This document shows, in pieces, positions 1 through 6,657 of a stretch of 37,811 bases of DNA (position 1 is the stretch's first letter; each line of letters opens with the position of its first letter). The notes under the pieces were generated by a model. The model had not been told where the DNA came from, did not search any database, and saw only the letters and a list, made by a program, of their open reading frames with translations. The stretch comes from a virus: the IMG/VR virus record IMGVR_UViG_3300025154_000245, positions 1 through 37,811 of that record. The stretch is one strand, 5' to 3'. The translations under genes and the position numbers were made by a program.

Positions 1-53
1 AACTCACTGAATTCCTGAACTTTTTAACTACTCGCTTATTTTCTGTTACTCCC

Positions 54-82
54 TTGACTTTTTCAAAACGCCGTGCTACGAT
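54..82 (+). promoter_or_regulatory. Sigma70-type promoter, extended -10
   Basis: TTGACT (54-59), a 17-base spacer and TACGAT (77-82). A TGC directly before the hexamer makes an extended -10. It lies about 30 bases before the first gene and would drive the left plus-strand operon. It shares TTGACTTTTT and TGnTACnnTAAT with the site at 13278, which supports a real phage promoter class. Bases 1-53 show nothing else recognisable. Confidence 0.6.
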
Positions 83-110
83 AATATAAAATTCAACAGG
101 AGAGAAAGCC

Positions 111-287
111 ATGACACCAAGTGAAGAAACATTGATCTACGTCCGAGGAATCGTAGCCGGCTTGCCGGAGCAGGACCAAGTACGAATAAAGGAGTATGCG
201 GAGAAACTCCGCGCCGTGGTCATTGAGTGCGGACCACTCGGCAACATAGCTCTCGCCCTGCTCGGAGCAGAGCTGGCAGTAGTGTAA
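111..287 (+). CDS. Small hypothetical acidic protein (58 aa)
   Basis: ATG at 111 follows AGGAGA at 98-103 with good spacing, downstream of the extended -10 promoter. The product begins MTPSEETLIY. It has a polar N-terminal two-thirds and a hydrophobic C-terminus (NIALALLGAELAVV). I do not recognise the family. Its position first in the operon, its good ribosome binding site and its codon use like its neighbours suggest a real early phage gene. The hydrophobic end could be a helix packing against a partner; it is too short and uncharged to call a membrane span with confidence. Confidence 0.6.
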   Translation: MTPSEETLIYVRGIVAGLPEQDQVRIKEYAEKLRAVVIECGPLGNIALALLGAELAVV

Positions 288-299
288 CAACAGAAAAGT

Positions 300-372
300 A
301 CGGCAGGGGCTCAGTAAGGTAGAGTGGTTCCTAATCGAGGGCAGGTCGCAGGTTCAAATCCTGCCCGCCGTA
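300..372 (+). tRNA. tRNA-like element with degenerate anticodon arm
   Basis: The span is 73 nt, a standard tRNA length without CCA. Acceptor strands 300-306 and 365-371 pair except for one A/C mismatch. The D arm (309-325) has a GCTC/GAGT stem and an AGTAAGGTA loop. The T arm (348-364) is perfect, with a TTCAAAT loop. The anticodon arm (327-343) does not fold normally: only 3-4 pairs form, and position 33 is not T in the best register, so no isotype can be assigned (AAT or ATC depending on register). Flanking GT/AC at 298-299 and 372-373 could extend the acceptor helix. This is either a decayed phage tRNA or a tRNA mimic. Confidence 0.5.
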
Positions 373-389
373 CACTTTAAGGAGGGGAT

Positions 390-713
390 ATGAGTGGAAT
401 TGAAGTTGCAACCGGACAATTGGTCAGCCAGTGCGGGCTGGTTACAGCTACTGTATCACCTATTAAACATCATACCGGCATAGACTGTGACGGATGCGGG
501 AAAAAGATGGAGCCGGCAGATTTCGTGCACGGAACGGGTAAACTTTTCTGTGTGGAATGTTCAGAGAAGCCGGAGGATGACGGCCGCATCCAGCAGCTAG
601 AAGCCGCGTTGGTGGAGATAGAGGCCATTGCTACCGATTACAAGAAAAACCCTGATGCTGTATGGCACAGGATTGCACAGATAGCCGAGATTGCTAGGGA
701 GGCGCTGAAATGA
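390..713 (+). CDS. Small zinc-ribbon protein (107 aa)
   Basis: ATG at 390 follows a strong AAGGAGGGG. Residues about 33-57 hold a CDGCGKK then FCVEC pair of CxxC knuckles, which should bind one zinc ion. The C-terminal half (about 65-107) is predicted helical and charged. The stop overlaps the next start as ATGA, so the two are probably translationally coupled. It may be a small regulator or adaptor acting early in infection; the sequence gives the metal site but not the partner. Confidence 0.75.
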   Translation: MSGIEVATGQLVSQCGLVTATVSPIKHHTGIDCDGCGKKMEPADFVHGTGKLFCVECSEKPEDDGRIQQLEAALVEIEAIATDYKKNPDAVWHRIAQIAEIAREALK

Positions 714-1006
714 ACCCATTCCACATGTTGATTGTCGGTATAGCCATAGAAGTCTGCGGAATCATCGTGCTGCTCGTTGGCGGATACATCACCGGAACAG
801 CCCTGCACCATGCCAAGCATCCGACCGCTTCTGGTGTTTACCGCAAGCTGCCGTTTGGGGTATACAAACATGTAAAACCAACGATGTACCTGCACGAATT
901 TAAGCGCGGAGAAGAGTACAAATTTATTTCGGCAACACGAAAGTTTGTGCAAAATGAAGATGGAATTTTTGTCGAGTTTCCACAACCGATTACGCGGAGT
1001 AATTGA
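710..1006 (+). CDS. Small single-pass membrane protein (98 aa)
   Basis: The ATGA overlap with the zinc-ribbon gene fixes the start. Residues about 6-31 form one hydrophobic segment (VGIAIEVCGIIVLLVGGYI). The remaining 65 residues are basic and soluble, probably cytoplasmic by the positive-inside rule. No family is recognised. Location in the early-type operon suggests an envelope-associated host-takeover or exclusion role, but this is only inference. Confidence 0.65.
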   Translation: MNPFHMLIVGIAIEVCGIIVLLVGGYITGTALHHAKHPTASGVYRKLPFGVYKHVKPTMYLHEFKRGEEYKFISATRKFVQNEDGIFVEFPQPITRSN

Positions 1007-1007
1007 A

Positions 1008-1070
1008 ATGAAACGCTGGCTAATCAACTCTGCTGCGCTGGCGTGGCAGGTGTGGGAGGTGCTGAGGTGA
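1008..1070 (+). CDS. Possible 20-residue leader-like peptide
   Basis: ATG at 1008 opens a 20-codon frame beginning MKRWLINSAA. Its TGA overlaps the GTG start of the next gene (GTGA at 1067-1070). There is a weak GGAG at 996-999. Such a peptide could serve only to deliver ribosomes to the next start. No function is claimed. Confidence 0.3.
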   Translation: MKRWLINSAALAWQVWEVLR

Positions 1071-1456
1071 TCACCCACCTGGCCCACGTCCCAATTTTCA
1101 ACCGCTCGGTTTTCTTCATAGGCAACTGCGAGGCTGCGGATGCCGAGGAGGCAGTCTATCGGTTGCGCAGGGCCCGAACCCAAGTCTCCTTCGTGCCCTC
1201 ATCGCATGGCGGCGTCCGGGACTGCGGAGGCGATATCTTTGTTTGGGTCAAGGACCTGAGCAAGGCGAGCATAGTTGCTCATGAGCTGGCCCATGCAGCA
1301 TGCTCAGTCATGGAGGTGTGCGGGGTCCCGCAGTGCCGAGAGACCGAGGAGGTCATGTGCTACCTGATCGGGTGGCTGAAGATAAATGTGCAGGATAAAG
1401 TCTATGCAAAACTCGAAAAGAAAACTGCTCTTCTCAGTAACAGCGAAGGATCTTGA
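1067..1456 (+). CDS. HExxH metallopeptidase-like phage protein (129 aa)
   Basis: I chose GTG at 1067 because it overlaps the upstream TGA as GTGA; an in-frame GTG at 1043 would add eight residues. Residues 72-76 are HELAH within IVAHELAHAAC, the zinc-binding and catalytic pattern of gluzincin-type peptidases. It is followed by an acidic helix ending CYLIGWL (about 105-111). I recall the same HExxH plus YLxxWL arrangement from a family of small phage proteins of unknown substrate. No signal peptide is seen, so it should act in the cytoplasm or virion. Peptidase activity is not proven. Confidence 0.65.
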   Translation: MITHLAHVPIFNRSVFFIGNCEAADAEEAVYRLRRARTQVSFVPSSHGGVRDCGGDIFVWVKDLSKASIVAHELAHAACSVMEVCGVPQCRETEEVMCYLIGWLKINVQDKVYAKLEKKTALLSNSEGS

Positions 1457-1763
1457 GGTCCAAGCGTTCTGCGCCGGCGGTCCGGGCGGACAGCACCAGA
1501 ATAAAACCGCTTCCGGCATTCGCATCATCCACCTGGAGAGTGGGGCGGTAGGTGAGAGCCGGGAGCACAAGAGCCAGCACCAGAACAAGAAAGCAGCCTT
1601 CGCCCGGCTGGTAGAGCACCCGAAGTTCAAACTGTGGCACAGCACGAAGGTCATGGAGATCCTGTCCGGCAAGACAGTGGACGAACTGGTCGCGGAGCAA
1701 CTGCGGCCGGAAAACTTAAAGGTTGAGGGGAAGAACCCCAAAGGCCAGTGGGAGGAGTTATGA
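1404..1763 (+). CDS. GGQ release-factor-like protein (peptidyl-tRNA hydrolase domain)
   Basis: Residues 25-37 contain GGPGGQHQNKTAS, the GGQ loop of class I release factors that enters the peptidyl-transferase centre and drives ester hydrolysis of peptidyl-tRNA. REHKSQHQNKKAAF follows, as in the RF catalytic domain. At 119 aa it holds only this domain; the codon-reading PxT/SPF region of RF1/RF2 is absent, as in ArfB or PrfH-like rescue factors. ATG 1404 has AGGA at 1392-1395; ATG 1386 is an alternative start. It overlaps the previous gene by 53 bases and the next by ATGA. Likely role: ribosome rescue or nonspecific termination during infection. Confidence 0.85.
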   Translation: MQNSKRKLLFSVTAKDLEVQAFCAGGPGGQHQNKTASGIRIIHLESGAVGESREHKSQHQNKKAAFARLVEHPKFKLWHSTKVMEILSGKTVDELVAEQLRPENLKVEGKNPKGQWEEL

Positions 1764-1936
1764 ACGAAGACAAGGATAAAGAAGTAATCTACAAATCGGA
1801 GGCATTGCGAATGGCAATTAATATCCATGCAGCAGGAAAGCAGCCGTCCGGCGTGGAGTATGCACCAGCGTTCACGCCCTCAGACGTATTGGACACCGCC
1901 AAACAAATCTGGGAGTGGCTTGACAATACTCCCTAA
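1760..1936 (+). CDS. Small hypothetical protein (58 aa)
   Basis: ATG at 1760 follows GGAGGA and overlaps the RF-like stop as ATGA. A GTG at 1748 is in frame but lacks a site of its own. The product is acidic and likely helical, ending in WEWLDNTP. It is the last gene of the left operon, and its final codons carry the -35 box of the promoter at 1920. No family is recognised. Confidence 0.6.
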   Translation: MNEDKDKEVIYKSEALRMAINIHAAGKQPSGVEYAPAFTPSDVLDTAKQIWEWLDNTP

Positions 1937-1947
1937 TCAGCTATACT
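1920..1947 (+). promoter_or_regulatory. Near-consensus promoter running into a terminator
   Basis: TTGACA (1920-1925), a 16-base spacer and TATACT (1942-1947). Initiation near 1954 would meet the intrinsic terminator at 1966-2004 after about 50 nt. It shares GACAAT and TATACTGAA with the site at 27093, which argues against chance. The layout resembles lambda pR'/tR', where late transcription depends on antitermination. Confidence 0.65.
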
Positions 1948-1965
1948 GAAATACCACCTTTCTCT

Positions 1966-2004
1966 AAGCCCGACCGTTTTCTCCTTCGGTCGGGCTTTCT
2001 TTTT
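1966..2004 (+). terminator. Rho-independent terminator
   Basis: An 11-bp GC-rich stem, AAGCCCGACCG (1966-1976) with its exact complement (1987-1997), a 10-base loop and a TTTCTTTTTT-type tail to 2004. It ends the left operon. It also lies just downstream of the promoter at 1920. Confidence 0.9.
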
Positions 2005-2006
2005 AA

Positions 2007-2034
2007 CCTCCAAAATTTGGAGGCTTCATTTTTT
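2007..2034 (+). terminator. Second hairpin with T-rich tail
   Basis: CCTCCAAAATTTGGAGG at 2007-2023 forms a 6-8 bp stem with almost no loop, followed by ATTTTTT at 2028-2034. It may back up the first terminator or act as a regulatory hairpin. It also holds a GGAGG that would be sequestered in the stem. Confidence 0.5.
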
Positions 2035-2067
2035 CCTTGTATCAAGATGTTATATTGTTGTAGCATA

Positions 2068-2083
2068 ATGGTATGGATACCAT
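2068..2083 (+). promoter_or_regulatory. Inverted repeat over a start codon
   Basis: ATGGTAT-GG-ATACCAT is a perfect 7-bp inverted repeat that covers the start codon at 2073. No Shine-Dalgarno sequence precedes this gene. It could be an operator, a hairpin controlling translation, or chance. Confidence 0.35.
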
Positions 2084-2660
2084 GCGAGGGGATACGAGCA
2101 CCGACTTCAGTGCTCTGGACGCAGAGCTGCTTGGGCAGCCGGGCGCACCTGTACAACCTTGGGAGGCCGAGTTGCCGGAGTATGAGCCTCCCCCTCCGCC
2201 CGGTGGCGCCGGCCTCCCAACCTTAACTTCCGAACTGGAACCTTACCAGCAACCACCAGCCTTCGACGGTCTCCCTCGCCCAGCCTCCACCAACAAGTGG
2301 GATCCGCGCTTCATAATGGACCTCGCCCTGGGCCTGGACGAGCTGGACACGATACTCACTCGCTACGGGCTGACCGAGCAGGAGTTTGAGTTGCTCTCAA
2401 CCATCCCAGCCTTTCGCCGGGAGTTGGCCCTGACCATCCGAGATGCCCGGGAGAACGGAGTCACTTTCGCTGGCAAGGCTCGGACACAGGCCGAGGGGTA
2501 TCTGGAGGTGCTGGACGCTTTGGTCTACGACCCCGGTACTCCGGCATCCACTCGGCTTGAAGCCATCCGCTCAACGGTGAAGTGGGGGAAACTCGAAGTG
2601 ACCGCAGGGGAGAAAGATGCAACGAATGCACAGCAAATCAATATCAGTATTAACTTCTGA
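2073..2660 (+). CDS. Putative small terminase-like packaging protein (195 aa)
   Basis: The N-terminal 75 residues are proline-rich and look disordered (YEPPPPPGG). Residues about 80-180 are helical, with a helix-turn-helix-like stretch: LDELDTILTRYGLTEQEFE, then PAFRRELALTIRDARENG. I associate this layout with short podovirus proteins annotated as small terminase subunits, which bind packaging sites on phage DNA and feed TerL. Against this, TerL is about 7 kb away. The start is uncertain: ATG 2073 and ATG 2082 are both possible, and neither has a clear ribosome binding site. Confidence 0.7.
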   Translation: MDTMRGDTSTDFSALDAELLGQPGAPVQPWEAELPEYEPPPPPGGAGLPTLTSELEPYQQPPAFDGLPRPASTNKWDPRFIMDLALGLDELDTILTRYGLTEQEFELLSTIPAFRRELALTIRDARENGVTFAGKARTQAEGYLEVLDALVYDPGTPASTRLEAIRSTVKWGKLEVTAGEKDATNAQQINISINF

Positions 2661-2679
2661 AACTACGGAGGGCCATACC

Positions 2680-3240
2680 ATGCGTCCAACTTTCCGCTCC
2701 TTTCTTCTCATCTCCTTCCTGAGTACCATCCTATGGACCTCCGTAGCCCTTGCGGCCAGCACGTGTGTAGATGTCGGGGCGAACGCTCCGGTAGGCATGT
2801 ACTACGCAAGCTCGGCTGGGCCGGTGCTGACTGGTGAGGAGGTGTTGCTGCTCTGCACGGCGCATACCGACGGCACGGTGAGTGTCACTTTGTCCGGGAC
2901 CACTGCACTGGACGCCATCATGATTAAACTGGCTGGGCAGTATGCCTGGCAACTGGTCAGTTTCCCTTCGACCGAGGGCGACAGCGGTGGTCCGGCCCCG
3001 ACCGACAACGCGGATCTGGAGATCACTGAGCAGATGACCGCAACCATCGGGCTCTCGCTGCTCGGGACCAACGGCACTGACTTTATTGATGCAACGACCG
3101 CCAAGGAGACCGTGTTCCTGAACAGCTTCCTCGGGCTCAATACGTATCGCATGGCTACATTGGCTAGGCCGTGGACGATCACCGCATCCAGTGTTGGCAG
3201 TGGTGGCAAGTTCTACCTGCTCTTCCGGAAGGCGCCTTGA
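2680..3240 (+). CDS. Exported hypothetical protein (186 aa)
   Basis: ATG at 2680 follows GGAGGG. The first 25 residues form a Sec signal: RPTFR, a hydrophobic core, then VALA before AST. The mature part is rich in Thr, Ser, Gly and Val and looks like a beta-sandwich; it ends WTITASSVGSGGKFYLLFRK. A Cys pair in the mature part (about 29 and 63) could form a disulfide. The fold resembles small head or tail beta domains, yet virion proteins normally lack signal peptides. It is the first of a block of exported products, and its partner is probably the next gene. Confidence 0.75.
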   Translation: MRPTFRSFLLISFLSTILWTSVALAASTCVDVGANAPVGMYYASSAGPVLTGEEVLLLCTAHTDGTVSVTLSGTTALDAIMIKLAGQYAWQLVSFPSTEGDSGGPAPTDNADLEITEQMTATIGLSLLGTNGTDFIDATTAKETVFLNSFLGLNTYRMATLARPWTITASSVGSGGKFYLLFRKAP

Positions 3241-3257
3241 GCTGAGGGGGTCTGATC

Positions 3258-5342
3258 ATGCGTAGATTTTTTACTGCTGTAGCCTCAACGCTGCTTGCTG
3301 TCCTCGTCTTGGCCGGCACTGCCGGTGCCATCCCGCCGGGGGTCCGCATTCAGGGTAATCAGTGCCCCGACTGGCTGCATCACAGGTCGATGTTCTGCAA
3401 CCAGCTTCTTTATGCACCGCTGACCACCGACCTATACTACAACGGGCGCAAATCAGCCACCTTCACCCGAGGCAGCGCCCGAGTCTTCGAGGACTGGGAA
3501 GGAAACTACGTCCGCACGACCAACACCAACGAAGCGGTATTCAAAGCTCGGCGGGTAGCGAACCTGCTTGCTGCGGATTCGAGCGAGGACTTCTCTGTTG
3601 CGAGTTGGGTGAAAACCACCACTACAAGTGTCACCGGAACAAATGTATTAAACTTTCCGGACGCTAATACATATATTTATCAGTCGCTATCAACAACTGT
3701 GTCGCCAATGGGGAGAACATTTGTCTTTCCCGTTGTGCTATCAGGCTCAGGAACAATCACGATAGGTATTTTTCGATACGGCGGAACAGGAATTTTCACA
3801 AAAACTGTAACCCTTACCAGTACCCCAACAAGGTATTCAGTTACAGCTGAGTTCCCAAGTGATGTCGCTGCAGCCGGCTATCAGGTCCGTTTAACAAGAG
3901 GGTCAGCAGATACTGCCACCCAAGTCACCGCCACCGACGCAATGTTGGAGGAAGTAACGGGGCAGAGCAACCAGAACCCGAGCGAGTACACCAGCACCCA
4001 TCAATACTACGGTGGCCAGACCGTCAAGGGTGTCCAATACCTCGACTACGAGAACGGCAACACGGTAGATGCCAACGGTGTTGTCACCGAGGCCCAAGTC
4101 GCAGCTATCCCCGCCGCAGACTTGCACGGTATTCTGTATGACGGCACTGCAACGAACAAGCTGGCTGGTGCTTTCAACGCCGTTGGGCCGGATATGCTGG
4201 GGAGTGAGCTTGCTTCAGGAACACTGGCGGTCGGCAAGCGATACCAGATTACAGCAAGGACGGATGCAGATTTCACCGCTGACGGCGCGGCTGATAACGT
4301 AGTTGGCACACAGTTCACTGCCACAGATACCACTGTAACCCTTGACGCTGGCGATAAGGTCAAGGAAATCGGCGCAGCCAACCTCGCAGGAACCTTCCAA
4401 ACTGGTTTAGGTGCAGGCGCCAAGAACACCGCAGCAGCAACCGCAGCTATCCCCGGCATGGCCGTTTCAGGAGATGCGGCAGGTGTACTCTCCATCGTCT
4501 CCGATGCTGCAGCTCTCGCCACGGCCAAGCTAACCCGGCTCATCCCGTCCGGTAAGGTATACAAGGCCGACAACAGCACCGGCGTAGCGGACATGATTAT
4601 CGACATGGCCGGGAACCTCAGTGCTGCTACCCACACGATAAGCCTATTTGCAAGGGGCGATTCCGCTGCTGACGATGATATCCAGTTGGGAGACGCTACC
4701 ACCGGAGTTGGTGCAGCAATCGACCTGACTGACGACTATGCCCTGAAAAGTTACACCTACACCGCCGCTGCCGCTGCAACGAGAATCATCGTCCCGGCTG
4801 GCGATACGGTGTACTTCACCTTGATGCAGAGCGCAGCATTAACCGTTGCCGACTCCCGCATCATCGTAGAGGGTGCCGCTGCTTCTCGGAGTAGAGATGC
4901 CCTGACCATCCCGGTTGCAGATGGGGTGAACTTCAGGCAACGGGAAGGGACTGCGAGCGTGGATATTACTTGGGGGTTTGGGAGTGCGAGTATTCCAGTT
5001 AGCGGGTCTTTCTCTATCCTGCAAAACAACACCACTGCAAATGTATTATATATTATCAATTCTGCTGGCAACAATTTATTGTATAGCTATGACGGAACTT
5101 CAAGCGCCTCACGAGCCATATCGGCATTTCAAGTTTCAGAAGCAGATGCACTAAAAGTTACCTGGTCAAGGTCAAAGAATAAGCTGCACAATTACTCCCT
5201 AGTTAACGGATGGGGGACAGTGGCGGAGTATGATGGTCAATTCACAATAAGCACATCATGGATTATCGGTAACAACTCAGCCTACCCCTTCGCCCTCAAA
5301 AACCTGCGTGTATTAGGCACCGCTGATCCGGGAGGTATGTAA
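3258..5342 (+). CDS. Exported tail-fibre-like or adhesin-like protein (694 aa)
   Basis: Residues 1-24 are a Sec signal (MRRFF, hydrophobic core, AGTAGA). CPDWLHHRSMFC follows. Residues about 50-100 (LYAPLTTDLYYNG, TFTRGSARVFEDWEG) resemble N-terminal parts of phage tail fibres with carbohydrate-binding beta domains. The rest is long, low in Cys and rich in Thr, Ala, Gly and Asp, with several probable beta modules. Base composition is AT-richer at about 3640-3910 and 4980-5290, consistent with modular exchange. Signal plus fibre-like content is unusual. It could be a surface-exposed exclusion or decoy protein, or a fibre whose N-terminus only mimics a signal. Confidence 0.7.
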   Translation: MRRFFTAVASTLLAVLVLAGTAGAIPPGVRIQGNQCPDWLHHRSMFCNQLLYAPLTTDLYYNGRKSATFTRGSARVFEDWEGNYVRTTNTNEAVFKARRVANLLAADSSEDFSVASWVKTTTTSVTGTNVLNFPDANTYIYQSLSTTVSPMGRTFVFPVVLSGSGTITIGIFRYGGTGIFTKTVTLTSTPTRYSVTAEFPSDVAAAGYQVRLTRGSADTATQVTATDAMLEEVTGQSNQNPSEYTSTHQYYGGQTVKGVQYLDYENGNTVDANGVVTEAQVAAIPAADLHGILYDGTATNKLAGAFNAVGPDMLGSELASGTLAVGKRYQITARTDADFTADGAADNVVGTQFTATDTTVTLDAGDKVKEIGAANLAGTFQTGLGAGAKNTAAATAAIPGMAVSGDAAGVLSIVSDAAALATAKLTRLIPSGKVYKADNSTGVADMIIDMAGNLSAATHTISLFARGDSAADDDIQLGDATTGVGAAIDLTDDYALKSYTYTAAAAATRIIVPAGDTVYFTLMQSAALTVADSRIIVEGAAASRSRDALTIPVADGVNFRQREGTASVDITWGFGSASIPVSGSFSILQNNTTANVLYIINSAGNNLLYSYDGTSSASRAISAFQVSEADALKVTWSRSKNKLHNYSLVNGWGTVAEYDGQFTISTSWIIGNNSAYPFALKNLRVLGTADPGGM

Positions 5343-5387
5343 GATGGGGAGCACTAATATTTTTAATATTCGTGGCAAGGAGGAACT

Positions 5388-5555
5388 ATGCCAAAGATAG
5401 AACCAAAGACCAAGCCAAAGGGCAAGGCAGTATCCCAGGCAACCATCAAAGCGCTCAAGGATATGCTCAAAGCAAAAGGGAAAGACGACAAGAAGCTGAA
5501 GGCCTCAACCGATATCGAGCTTGCCCAGGAACTCAAGGAGGTACTGCGTGCTTAG
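5388..5555 (+). CDS. Small Lys-rich protein (55 aa)
   Basis: ATG at 5388 follows AAGGAGGAA. Its N-terminal 40 residues are Lys-rich (MPKIEPKTKPKGK), then a short amphipathic helix (DIELAQELKEVLRA). It overlaps the next start by eight bases, and the next gene's AAGGAGG lies inside it. It has no signal peptide, unlike its neighbours. The basic character may suit nucleic-acid or anionic-surface binding; no family is recognised. Confidence 0.6.
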   Translation: MPKIEPKTKPKGKAVSQATIKALKDMLKAKGKDDKKLKASTDIELAQELKEVLRA

Positions 5556-5982
5556 TATCCTCATAACCGTACCAGAAGACACGATAGTTGAAGATCCCCT
5601 GTGGTCCAAAGAGCACGAAGGTGTGCTGTACGAGTTGGGCAGCATAGGAGCTGAATGGCACTCTGAGGACGGAATCAGCATCGGAACCATAGCCCACAAT
5701 GGCCGGAAGATGATTCAAGCGACCATCGAGTTGCCAAGTTCTGATCCGGTTACCCTGCTCCGTGGTTTGTTCCTGATCTACGGACTGGATTGGGAAGTGC
5801 TGGCATGTCAAGAGTGGGACGGGAAAACGGTGTACCTGCCGGTTCAGCCTGAAGTATACAACTATTTGCCTAAACGGCAGCTACTTGACGAAGTGGGGCA
5901 GCTTATCGACCTCACCCCGGAACCAGGTTGGGTTCCGATCCGAACGGGCCAGGGGAGTTGGAAAGATGCGTTTCCGGTTTAA
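5548..5982 (+). CDS. Hypothetical soluble protein (144 aa)
   Basis: I chose GTG at 5548 because AAGGAGG at 5535-5541 lies six bases upstream; a longer in-frame start at 5521 has no such site. The product begins with a beta-strand (LSILITVPED) and is mixed alpha/beta with several aromatic residues. No export signal or known motif is seen. It overlaps the preceding gene by eight bases and the next by 17, so it is made together with the exported proteins. Confidence 0.6.
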   Translation: MLSILITVPEDTIVEDPLWSKEHEGVLYELGSIGAEWHSEDGISIGTIAHNGRKMIQATIELPSSDPVTLLRGLFLIYGLDWEVLACQEWDGKTVYLPVQPEVYNYLPKRQLLDEVGQLIDLTPEPGWVPIRTGQGSWKDAFPV

Positions 5983-6559
5983 CTGCCTCCTGATAGCCGT
6001 AACCTGCCTGACTATATGGGCAGGCGGGCTTATCTGGACGGCACGGGCCGAAGTCGTGCAAGGGTCGTACTCCGAATATATTTGTGATAATGCTTGGGAC
6101 GTGTGGGCAATCAATGCCGGATTTTACAACAGGACGGAACGATATTACATCATCGCTCACGGCGCTCCGCAACTGTTCCGGCTGAACTGCGGCAGGCCAG
6201 ATATCACCCCGGACCAGATCAACGGTTACAACCTGGGGTTTTTCGCCGGGTGCGATGCCATGTGCAGCAATGCAGACCACACTTTTGCGGAGTCGGTGCC
6301 GGAATCGGTCGGCTATTGCAATATGTCAGAATCATCCTGCGATGGGTGCTGGATGATTCTGACAGCTTGGCAGGATGCGTTCTACCGTAACGTGGACAGC
6401 CTGGGGGCTGGGGCGGCGTACAACGCAGCAATGAACGCAGTTCCCTCCTGCCTGCCTTGTTTGAGGTATCACAAGAAACGGACGCCTGAGCAGGTGAACG
6501 AGACGCAGATTGTGATGACAACGATTATTGTTCCTTGGCTGATGAGGAAAAGAAAGTGA
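5966..6559 (+). CDS. Exported caspase/gingipain-like protein (197 aa)
   Basis: ATG 5966 starts a Sec signal (residues 1-28, ending WTARA). The mature part has YIIAHGAP with His65-Gly66, then GFFAGCDAM with Cys96, then HTFAES (105-110) and an Ala-rich helix near 146-157. A hydrophobic strand ending in HG, then a hydrophobic strand ending in C about 31 residues on, then FAE, is the layout I know from clan CD cysteine peptidases (gingipain C25, caspase-like). Nine further Cys in the mature part suggest disulfides. The C-terminus has a short hydrophobic run followed by RKRK. The peptidase assignment is an inference from motifs; the domain is short. Confidence 0.5.
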   Translation: MRFRFNCLLIAVTCLTIWAGGLIWTARAEVVQGSYSEYICDNAWDVWAINAGFYNRTERYYIIAHGAPQLFRLNCGRPDITPDQINGYNLGFFAGCDAMCSNADHTFAESVPESVGYCNMSESSCDGCWMILTAWQDAFYRNVDSLGAGAAYNAAMNAVPSCLPCLRYHKKRTPEQVNETQIVMTTIIVPWLMRKRK

Positions 6560-6657
6560 TTTACTGGATATTGCTCGGATACGGGCTGATCGCCTTTGTT
6601 GCCGCTGCCTATGCGCTGGGCTGCCAGATTGAAAATAAAAAAAGGAAGGGACGATGA
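6556..6657 (+). CDS. Single-pass membrane peptide (33 aa)
   Basis: GTG at 6556 overlaps the upstream TGA as GTGA, and its own TGA overlaps the next ATG as ATGA. Residues about 2-22 are one hydrophobic segment (ILLGYGLIAFVAAAYALG), then QIENKKRKGR. N-out, C-in topology is expected. The double coupling argues that it is translated. It could be an accessory to the exported proteins or a small holin-like peptide. Confidence 0.55.
   Translation: MIYWILLGYGLIAFVAAAYALGCQIENKKRKGR

Noticed and set aside
300-372. Reading the tRNA-like element as tRNA-Sec to explain the UGA gene
   Set aside because: tRNA-Sec is longer (about 95 nt), with a long variable arm and a UCA anticodon. This element has a short variable region and no TCA in the anticodon loop.
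2037-2069. A TTGTAT / CATAAT pair as promoter for the gene at 2073
   Set aside because: The spacer is 21 bases and the -35 is poor. The near-consensus site at 1920 explains transcription better.
5344-5400. An 18-codon frame beginning at ATG 5344 after GGGAGG
   Set aside because: It overlaps the ribosome site and start of the gene at 5388 out of frame, is very short, and its composition is not protein-like.
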